Shown here in pieces: positions 1 to 6,400 of a stretch of DNA of 64,000 nt; the stretch's first letter is position 1, and every line of letters begins with the position of its first letter. The notes below the pieces were generated by a model that was not told the origin of the DNA, ran no database searches, and saw nothing but the letters and a program-made list of their open reading frames with translations. A program made the position numbers and the translations under genes. The DNA is from Candidatus Uabimicrobium amorphum (GTDB lineage Bacteria; Planctomycetota; Uabimicrobiia; Uabimicrobiales; Uabimicrobiaceae): the NCBI RefSeq assembly GCF_009002475.1, contig NZ_AP019860.1, forward strand, positions 8,615,547 through 8,679,546, in the 5' to 3' direction.

Positions 1-471
1 ACTGATGATAACCAAGGGATAAAACCATAGATTAACACCTTGTTGGATTCCGTAGGCAAGAGCCACGGGAATTCCCAGGAAGAAAACCGCCCATGAAGCA
101 AAAAGAAAAGTTTCGGATAACTTGTATAAAAATATATCTTCGTGAGGAATTGGCTTTGTCATTAGAAACTTCGTTTCGTTATTTTTAAAAAATAACGAAA
201 CCGCTATAAGTAGTGAAGAAAAGAGCAGCATGGTGAACAGTGCAAAGTAAAAAATGGAAAAAATGTAGTCGATGATAATCGTGTAAAAGCTATTTGGTAT
301 GTAAGAAGCAAAAAAGTAAAAACCACGTAGGAAGAAACTAAAAAGACCGACCCAAAATAGCGTTGCACAAATAGTAACGGTATAGGTGCGAAATCGCGAC
401 TCCATAGCCGTTTTCACTTGTCTGCTTACTTCCTTATGCCTTGTTGCAAAAAGTAAATGTAGCGAATCCAT
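1..471 (-). CDS. ABC-type exporter permease, partial (C-terminus outside window)
   Basis: An open frame of 157 codons starts at an ATG whose first base is 471 and runs off the left edge without a stop. The product begins with a short basic cytoplasmic stretch, then has a hydrophobic helix at about residues 30-55, a second at about 65-95, the segment LMTKPIPHEDIFLYKLSE, and a third hydrophobic region. The pattern of a cytosolic loop shaped like 'sPLs-diflyKl-E' followed by a membrane helix is typical of ABC-2-like export permeases that work with a separate ATPase. No ATPase is visible here; it may lie beyond the edge. It starts 8 nt after the stop of the TPR-STAS gene, so the two are probably co-transcribed. 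The substrate cannot be inferred. Confidence 0.6.
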   Translation of the reverse strand, partial: MDSLHLLFATRHKEVSRQVKTAMESRFRTYTVTICATLFWVGLFSFFLRGFYFFASYIPNSFYTIIIDYIFSIFYFALFTMLLFSSLLIAVSLFFKNNETKFLMTKPIPHEDIFLYKLSETFLFASWAVFFLGIPVALAYGIQQGVNLWFYPLVIIS

Positions 472-479
472 ATTTATCC

Positions 480-1016
480 CTATTTATTCTGAAAAGCTTG
501 AAGTAAATCGCTGTACTCTTGGACTTCAATTTTTTTGAGGTTAAAGGTTGTACGTAATTGATCGTGCACAGCTACTGCCGCAATGTCTATATTCTTTTCT
601 CCGCTCCACTTGATGATTTTTTTGATAGTAGATGGACCTAAGCCAGTTAAATTGCGCACAAACGTAAAATGCAAAAAGATGACTTGATATTTTTTTGCCA
701 ATAGAGACTTTACTTGTTGTTCAAACTCCGTCACATCCATATTCATCAGTCCATACATGTCAACAACCAATGTTTTTTTGGGTAGTTGTAAAAAGCGAAA
801 ACTAAAGTCTTTTGTCAGTGAATTCACATAATTTTGGTACGCCGCCACGCACTGTTGTAGAATATCTGGCTGTGGATTTAGTCGCAATGCTGCGAGATAC
901 GCACTAATACAAGTTTTCCAATCTTGGTTTTGTGCCGTTAATGTTCCATATTGGTGCCACAAAGACCAGTTTGTGGGATCGTTTTTGATTTCTTTTAAAA
1001 TGTCTAGTTGATTCAT
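480..1016 (-). CDS. TPR-STAS domain protein (anti-sigma factor antagonist-like)
   Basis: 178 residues. The first ~50 look like one or two TPR helices pairs (WSLWHQYGTLTAQNQDW, then an AYLAALRLNP unit). Residues ~80-175 match the STAS fold: a TLVVDMYGLMNMD strand/turn, a helix, the strand VIFLHFTFV, then NLTGLGPSTIKKII, which corresponds to the DSSGLG loop of SpoIIAA-type antagonists. The usual phosphorylatable Ser position appears to be Thr. STAS proteins bind anti-sigma kinases or act as switchable adaptors; the TPR suggests an additional protein partner. No RsbW-like kinase or sigma factor is adjacent. It lies upstream of, and close to, the ABC permease gene, so it may regulate or accompany that transporter. 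The STAS call is from motif reading and is moderately sure. Confidence 0.6.
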   Translation of the reverse strand: MNQLDILKEIKNDPTNWSLWHQYGTLTAQNQDWKTCISAYLAALRLNPQPDILQQCVAAYQNYVNSLTKDFSFRFLQLPKKTLVVDMYGLMNMDVTEFEQQVKSLLAKKYQVIFLHFTFVRNLTGLGPSTIKKIIKWSGEKNIDIAAVAVHDQLRTTFNLKKIEVQEYSDLLQAFQNK

Positions 1017-1067
1017 GTCGATACTTTCTTAAAAATATTTTGCAAAATACCCTCGTAGTTTTTTGAT

Positions 1068-1096
1068 TTGACAAAATATTAAAAACAGGTTACTAT
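1068..1096 (+). promoter_or_regulatory. Sigma-70-type promoter for the GspE_N-like gene
   Basis: A TTGACA -35 box (1068-1073), a 17-nt spacer and a TACTAT -10 box (1091-1096) lie about 50 nt before the ATG at 1148. They sit in the 131-nt gap between divergent genes. This is one of the best consensus matches in the window. Confidence 0.65.
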
Positions 1097-1147
1097 CAAT
1101 CAATCCTTTACACGTATTGCATTCCTTGCTGATATGGTTTATAAAAT

Positions 1148-2257
1148 ATGAAATATTTAGAAAAATTAACAAAGAAAAATTTAGAAGAGTTGTTGCTGGA
1201 GAAAAGTATTATCGACACTTCTAAATTAAAAAAGTTGTCTATTCAAAGTTCACAACGCAATGTTCCTATCGAAAAAATTTTAATGGATCATGGACTAATC
1301 AATGAAGAAACTCTTGCGAGAATTACTTGTAAAAGCCTTGGTCTACCATTTTTACAATTAGACAACATCGATATTTCTCCAGAAGTTGCACGTAGTATCC
1401 CACAGGCAATAATGAAACGCTATTTGTGTTTCCCCGTTATTGAGTCTGGAGAAGCACTCACACTTGCCATTACTTCTCCACCAAGATTAGAAATGATACA
1501 AGAACTAGAAAATACCAAGTCTTGTGATCTATTCTTCTTCGTTGACTTACTAAGTAATATTGAAAAACATATCAATAACGTTGCTACACCAAGCAGTGAG
1601 AGTAAATCCGCACAACAAATCGGTACAACAGATGTTTGGGAAACTATTTTTGATAAAGCTGATAATGAAATTATGTCGGAAATTATCAAGACACAACATC
1701 GTGAGACGTCTCCCTTACAAGGAACCCAACAACGAGAAAAGTCTCCTCTCGGTAATGAAATAAATACGGCTCTATCATCTGTTTTTCCAGAAGATGCTCC
1801 ACCAGTAGAAAATGAAATTGACTCTGCTTTGACCAATGTTTTTGGGGAAGATCCACCCGCAGATGATGGCAATGAAATCGACTCTGCACTATCTGCCGTT
1901 TTTGGAGAAGATCCCGCTCCCGCGTCCCAGCCAGCCCATAAAGAAGAGATAGACAATGCTCTTTCTTTGTTTGATGACTTTGCCGATGGCGCTGTTGCCA
2001 GTCCTCCTCCTAACGCGAAAAGAAAAATGTCACAGCTAGCGATGAAAATAGAGCAAAATCCGCTGGATAAGGCATCCATAGGTGAATACGTTGAGCTAGC
2101 CGTTTCTTTAGGTAAAGTGCAAGACGCTGTCGAAACACTATCGATGTATGCAAAAACTCTCATCAAAAAGCGTAACTTTGACGAAGCGAAACGCAGCTAT
2201 GAATCTATACTCGCCTTAGATCCAAACAACGAAGAAGCGAAAAATTTTCTCTCCTAA
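1148..2257 (+). CDS. Free-standing GspE/PilB N-terminal (MshEN-like) domain protein with acidic repeats and TPR tail
   Basis: 369 residues. Residues ~10-145 resemble the N-terminal domain of type II secretion/type IV pilus ATPases: a helical part with ILMDHGLINEETLARITC, then a second part with LGLPFLQLDNIDISPEVARSIP and LCFPVIESGEALTLAITSPP. In MshE this domain binds cyclic di-GMP or connects the ATPase to the machine. No ATPase domain follows. Residues ~200-280 carry four imperfect acidic repeats built on NEIDSAL-x-x-VFGEDPP, probably disordered. The C-terminus (~300-369) ends in a TPR-like unit, FDEAKRSYESILALDPNNEEA. I infer an adaptor or signalling protein, not a motor. The gene is monocistronic with its own promoter; the next gene converges on it. 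Confidence 0.6.
   Translation: MKYLEKLTKKNLEELLLEKSIIDTSKLKKLSIQSSQRNVPIEKILMDHGLINEETLARITCKSLGLPFLQLDNIDISPEVARSIPQAIMKRYLCFPVIESGEALTLAITSPPRLEMIQELENTKSCDLFFFVDLLSNIEKHINNVATPSSESKSAQQIGTTDVWETIFDKADNEIMSEIIKTQHRETSPLQGTQQREKSPLGNEINTALSSVFPEDAPPVENEIDSALTNVFGEDPPADDGNEIDSALSAVFGEDPAPASQPAHKEEIDNALSLFDDFADGAVASPPPNAKRKMSQLAMKIEQNPLDKASIGEYVELAVSLGKVQDAVETLSMYAKTLIKKRNFDEAKRSYESILALDPNNEEAKNFLS
1756..1965 (+). repeat. Coding repeat: four imperfect NEIDSAL acidic units
   Basis: Four imperfect units (NEINTAL, NEIDSAL, NEIDSAL, EEIDNAL), three of them followed by an acidic, proline-rich spacer such as FGEDPP. Spacing is about 17-20 residues. The units look like short linear binding motifs in a disordered linker. 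Confidence 0.6.
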
Positions 2258-2279
2258 ATTGTAAATCTCATAACTAAAT

Positions 2280-2315
2280 CAGGTTGTCATCCCTGACTCG
2301 CAGGAATGACACCTG
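2280..2315. repeat. Imperfect inverted repeat, bidirectional terminator or dispersed repeat
   Basis: Arms CAGGTTGTCATCCCTG and CAGGAATGACACCTG are nearly complementary and enclose a short loop. The hairpin lies between the convergent 1148-2257 and 2413-3675 genes. There is no T-run on either side. The GTCAT...ATGAC core looks like dispersed palindromic repeats in other genomes, so it may be a repeat family rather than a simple terminator. Confidence 0.4.
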
Positions 2316-2412
2316 GTATAGCGTTGTCTTAATAAGCAACTACTTTTAGCTTGACGAACAATTCAACTTTATATTATAGGTTCCTACCCCAAATACAAAA
2401 TCACCAGCTACA

Positions 2413-3675
2413 CTACTTCGACAAGTGTATTAACAACAACAATAACCCTGCAATCAAAGGCCCCACAAGCACAGTAAATAGTGGGTGATAAAATGTCTTC
2501 GTGACGGCGTATTTCCACAAAGATGTGTATATGTCTTCATACTGTGCAAGAGAAATGGCTCTGTGCTTATATAGTATATTTTCCAGTGTATTTGCTACGG
2601 CGGCAACATCTTGGGGTCGTGCTTCTTTACCTCTTTCCAGACATTGATACACTAATTTTTCCACCTCAGCAGGAATATTTGTATTGAAGTTAGTAAGCGC
2701 TGGAATGTCGTGTAATTGTGACTCGACGATTTCGTCTATTGTCTCTCCCACAAAAGGGGCGTGTCCTGTTAACAACTTGTATAATAATATACCAAACGAG
2801 TATATATCACTTCTATAGTCGACGTCTCTCCCCGAAAGTTTCTCTGGCGAAAAATATTCGATGTTACCCACAAGAGAGGAAAAACGTTCTTGGATGTCTG
2901 AAAATATAGCTCCTAGACCGAATCCTGTTAAAATTACTCGTTCGCCACTCAGTACGATGTTATTTGGATTTATATCCTGGTGTATGACCCCTTGGCTATG
3001 CGCGTGGGCTAGTCCGTAGGCAACACCCATTCCTATTTCTAATGCCTGATCGAGTTCGAGAGGCTGATCTTTTTCCACCATGCTGGAAATCGTCTCGCCC
3101 TCTACATACTCCGTTGTGTAGTATAGGTGTGACTCTTTCGCTTCAAAGTCGAGAATGATCGCGACATTTTCATGGTTTAATTTTGCCAGAGACTTTGCTT
3201 GCAGTCGAAATTTCTTTTTTAAATCAGGGTGTGCTTTGATAATATTTGGCGGTAACAATTGCAAAGCGACAATACGATCTAGTTTTGTTTGGCGCACTTT
3301 GTAATGATGCCCAATTCCACCTATTTTTTTTAGTTGTTGAATCACCTCATAAGTTTTGAGTTCTTTGGCAATTCTTTCTACTTCTTCTTCTTCTTCGAAA
3401 CACAACCATGTGGAACCTACGTTTATATAATCTCCGGATTCTAAACGAACTTTGCTTTCTACCGGACGACCATTGATAAAAGTATGGTTTTTACTATTTT
3501 GATCCTCAAGGTAATAACTTTCATTTCTTTTTAAAACCAGAGCATGGCAACTCGATACTTTATTATCTGGTATGTGTATAGATGCTTGCGCAGCATCACG
3601 ACCAATAAATTCCTTTTCTTTTAGGAAAAAAGTATTTCCTGCACCTGGACCTTTTTCAATTCGTAATATAGCCAT
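2413..3675 (-). CDS. FHA domain-pseudokinase membrane protein
   Basis: 420 residues. An N-terminal FHA domain (~1-95) has the GRD, SSCHALV and N-x-T-x-I-N-G motifs that bind phosphothreonine. A protein kinase fold follows (~105-365), and a single membrane helix ends the protein (~395-418). The kinase lobe is degenerate: the glycine loop reads GGIGHHY, the VAIK lysine is Gln (IVALQLLPP), HRD is HQD (VIHQDINPNNIV), and DFG is GFG (LTGFGLGA). The structural SPE and SDIYSFG elements remain. With the ATP lysine and metal-binding Asp both lost it is probably inactive, a phosphothreonine-reading scaffold. It starts 16 nt after a canonical kinase gene on the same strand, which suggests a kinase/pseudokinase pair with the active kinase phosphorylating or recruiting it. 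Confidence 0.85.
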   Translation of the reverse strand: MAILRIEKGPGAGNTFFLKEKEFIGRDAAQASIHIPDNKVSSCHALVLKRNESYYLEDQNSKNHTFINGRPVESKVRLESGDYINVGSTWLCFEEEEEVERIAKELKTYEVIQQLKKIGGIGHHYKVRQTKLDRIVALQLLPPNIIKAHPDLKKKFRLQAKSLAKLNHENVAIILDFEAKESHLYYTTEYVEGETISSMVEKDQPLELDQALEIGMGVAYGLAHAHSQGVIHQDINPNNIVLSGERVILTGFGLGAIFSDIQERFSSLVGNIEYFSPEKLSGRDVDYRSDIYSFGILLYKLLTGHAPFVGETIDEIVESQLHDIPALTNFNTNIPAEVEKLVYQCLERGKEARPQDVAAVANTLENILYKHRAISLAQYEDIYTSLWKYAVTKTFYHPLFTVLVGPLIAGLLLLLIHLSK

Positions 3676-3691
3676 AATTCGTCATCCACTG

Positions 3692-4684
3692 TTATAAAAT
3701 AGCAATAGTACCTGCAATAAAGATAATCACACCCGCAACTGCCGAAATAGATAATAAAGTTAAATAATGTTTTTTCTTTGGTAGATAGTAATACTTGGGA
3801 ACTAAATTGTAAAATTTTCTTTCAGAGAGTATCAGTAATTTGCATTTTGTAATATCTTCAAGTAATTCTCGCGCTGTTTGGTAGCGATTTGCGGGATTCC
3901 CTTCCATACATTTATGGACAATTTCTTCCAAATACGTGGGAATTTCAGGATTAATAAGACGCATACGCGTGGGAAGTTTTTTCTTCGGAAGCTTGTCCAT
4001 CTTCTGTCGATTGAGAATCATGTCTCTTTTGTTTTTGGCAAAAAAAGCTCTCTGACCAGTAAAGGCTTCGTAAACAACGACACCAAGTGAAAAAATATCA
4101 CTCCGTCCATCCACCGTTTCTCCGCGTGCTTGTTCGGGAGACATATAAGGGGCACTTCCAATTACATATCCTGGCTTTGTTAATTGTGGAGATTCCTTAA
4201 TAATTTTCGCAATACCAAAGTCTAATAATTTGGCTTTCCAATCAGAACTTACTATAATATTAGAAGGCTTTATATCGCGATGAATCACTTCTTTGGTGTG
4301 AGCATGATCAAGGGCACTCGCAATTTGTTCAAATATAGATAACGCTGTCATTAAAGGGAGCTTTTTACCTTCGATTAAATTTGCGAGGGATTCCCCCTTA
4401 AAGTACTGCATGACAAAATAATGTATGTCATCAGGAGGAACGGATAGCTTTCCTATTTCGAATATAGTAATAATATGCGGGTGAAATAACCTTGCAGCAG
4501 ATTTAGCTTCGTACTCAAAGCGCAATTCTTTGCGTTTGTCTTCCTTCGCCAGCTCTAGGGGAAGTACTTTTATAGCAACTATGCGCCTTATGACATCTTG
4601 TTCTGCTTTGCAAACAGTTCCCATGGAACCTTGGCCGATGACGGATAAAATGTTATACTTTCCAAATTTACGAGGTATTTCCAT
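3692..4684 (-). CDS. Ser/Thr protein kinase (PknB/Hanks type), single-pass membrane
   Basis: 330 residues. The kinase domain spans ~8-270 with all key motifs: GQGSMGTVCKAE, VAIKVLP, VIHRDIKPSNIIV, LLDFGIAK, APYMSPEQARG and DGRSDIFSLGVV. A C-terminal hydrophobic helix (~305-328) anchors it with the catalytic domain in the cytoplasm; no extracellular sensor follows the helix. It is the first gene of a two-gene operon with the FHA pseudokinase. The start ATG follows a leader shared with the divergent RNase Y gene. It is likely a catalytically competent kinase whose partner is the adjacent FHA protein. Confidence 0.92.
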   Translation of the reverse strand: MEIPRKFGKYNILSVIGQGSMGTVCKAEQDVIRRIVAIKVLPLELAKEDKRKELRFEYEAKSAARLFHPHIITIFEIGKLSVPPDDIHYFVMQYFKGESLANLIEGKKLPLMTALSIFEQIASALDHAHTKEVIHRDIKPSNIIVSSDWKAKLLDFGIAKIIKESPQLTKPGYVIGSAPYMSPEQARGETVDGRSDIFSLGVVVYEAFTGQRAFFAKNKRDMILNRQKMDKLPKKKLPTRMRLINPEIPTYLEEIVHKCMEGNPANRYQTARELLEDITKCKLLILSERKFYNLVPKYYYLPKKKHYLTLLSISAVAGVIIFIAGTIAIL

Positions 4685-4807
4685 GTTTGTGCCTTATTAA
4701 AATAATTGGATGGGGTGGAAAACTTCATCCATTCAAAATAAATAATTCCGGGTGATAAATCAAGAGCAATTATAACAATTCGCAGCAAAATTAGAAACGG
4801 TAAGCAA

Positions 4808-6352
4808 ATGGATATTTTAATTAACATTGCAATATCTCTGGCAGGAGTTATCCTAGGCTTTGTGCTTCACGAAATTTATTTTCGATTTTCGGAGAGTACA
4901 GGAAAATCAAATTCACAAAAAATCATTGAAGAAGCGCAAAAAGAAGCGGGACATTTACTGCAAAAAGCAGAGAAGCAAATTCAAGAAGAGTTTAGCTATA
5001 AAAAAGACATGTATGAAAAAGAGGTGTTGGCGATCAAAGAGGAGTTGACCCAAACTGACTTAGCCGTTCGCGAAAAAAAGAAAGATCTAGAAAAACGTTT
5101 GCATTTCTTAAACGAAAAAGAGGGATTGTTGATCTCCCAGGAGAAACAACTTATCGAAGAAAAATTGGGCGTAGAAAAAAAAATTCAAAACCTCAACAAC
5201 TTGATTTCCAAAGAGAAAAAAATGCTTCAAGAGGTCGCTTCTATTTCTGAAGAAGAAGCGAAAACTCGTTTGGTCGAAAAGCTCGAAAAAGAACTAGAGT
5301 TTGAAATCTCCGACGTGGTACAAAAACATATATCTAGCTACAAACAAGAAATCAATCGCCAAGCACGTGATATTTTACTATTAGCGATGCAACGTTGTGC
5401 TGTCGAACACACCGCGGAAAATGTCATTACCACAGTAGAGTTACCCAATGAAGAAATGAAGGGCCGCATCATAGGACGCGAAGGACGCAACATCCGTACT
5501 TTTGAAAAAGCAACTGGTGTAGACGTTATTATTGATGACACCCCAAACGCCGTGGTACTGTCGGCTTTTAATCCTCTACGTCGTGAAGTGGCAAAGATTA
5601 CCATGGAGAAATTAATTTTAGATGGTCGCATTCATCCTTCACGAATAGAAGAAGTTGTGGAACAAACACGGGAAGAAATGCAAAAATCCATCATAAAGAC
5701 GGGAAAACAAGTTTGTTGTGATGTCAATGTGGTGAATATCAACAGTCATTTGATCGAACTCATCGGTAAAATGAAATTCCACCTAACAATGGGACAAAGT
5801 CTATTACAGCATACTCTAGAAGTCGTACATTTGGCAGCCTTAATTGCCGGAGAATTAAATTTAAACCTCGATGTGGCCAAGCGCTGCGCCTTACTCCACG
5901 ATATAGGGTGTGTTGTGGAAGATAATCTAGAAGGCAATACCGCTGTTGTTGGTGGTGACACCGCCAAAAAATATTTAGAATCCGACATTGTCGTAGAAAC
6001 GATTCTTTCACAAGACGGCGATCCGAAAACGTTGTATGCTGTTGTATTACAGATTGTACACAGCATTATTTTTTCACGTCCCGAAGGACGCAAAGATTCG
6101 CTAGAAAAGCATCTAAAACGTCTTATTCATTTAGAAAAAGTAGCGTTGTCATTTGAAGATGTCGATAAGGCATACGCCGTAGATTCTGGGCGTGAATTGC
6201 GCTGTGTGGTCACTGCTGACAACATAACCGAAGAAAAAGCCTATATCCTGGCACGCGAAATCGCCAATCGCATTAGTAGTGAAGTGGTGTACTCCGGAGA
6301 AATAAAAGTATCCCTAACACGCGAAACGCGTATTGTTGAATACAGTAAGTAA
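4808..6352 (+). CDS. rny: Ribonuclease Y family protein with altered HD active site
   Basis: 514 residues, the normal RNase Y length. Order: N-terminal membrane helix (~4-24), long coiled coil (~30-195), KH domain (~205-270; GRIIGREGRNIRTFE), HD domain (~325-420), and the conserved C-terminal TRETRIVEYSK. In B. subtilis this enzyme makes the initiating endonucleolytic cuts in mRNA at the membrane. The first His (LLQHTLEV) and the HD pair (LLHDIG) are kept. Other usually invariant positions differ: HDIGK is HDIGC, EGSH is EGNT, SHHGD is SQDGD, and the AADA aspartate is replaced in IVHSIIF. It may be a diverged paralogue with weak or altered activity. The gene is divergent from the kinase operon and convergent with lon. 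Confidence 0.85.
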   Translation: MDILINIAISLAGVILGFVLHEIYFRFSESTGKSNSQKIIEEAQKEAGHLLQKAEKQIQEEFSYKKDMYEKEVLAIKEELTQTDLAVREKKKDLEKRLHFLNEKEGLLISQEKQLIEEKLGVEKKIQNLNNLISKEKKMLQEVASISEEEAKTRLVEKLEKELEFEISDVVQKHISSYKQEINRQARDILLLAMQRCAVEHTAENVITTVELPNEEMKGRIIGREGRNIRTFEKATGVDVIIDDTPNAVVLSAFNPLRREVAKITMEKLILDGRIHPSRIEEVVEQTREEMQKSIIKTGKQVCCDVNVVNINSHLIELIGKMKFHLTMGQSLLQHTLEVVHLAALIAGELNLNLDVAKRCALLHDIGCVVEDNLEGNTAVVGGDTAKKYLESDIVVETILSQDGDPKTLYAVVLQIVHSIIFSRPEGRKDSLEKHLKRLIHLEKVALSFEDVDKAYAVDSGRELRCVVTADNITEEKAYILAREIANRISSEVVYSGEIKVSLTRETRIVEYSK

Positions 6353-6353
6353 C

Positions 6354-6399
6354 TTTTGCTAGGTAAGATTTTGACAGGTCAAAATCTTACCTAGCAAAA
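6354..6399. terminator. Perfect 22-bp hairpin, bidirectional terminator
   Basis: Two 22-nt arms pair perfectly around a 2-nt AG centre, between the convergent rny and lon stop codons. The outer arms end in TTTT/AAAA, so each strand reads a stem followed by a short T run. The length and perfection are unusual for an intrinsic terminator. Confidence 0.7.
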
Positions 6400-6400
6400 T

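Noticed and set aside
1420..2166. 248-residue minus-strand open frame opposite the GspE_N-like gene
   Set aside because: Serine-rich, no ribosome binding site or homology; a shadow of the repeat-bearing plus-strand gene.
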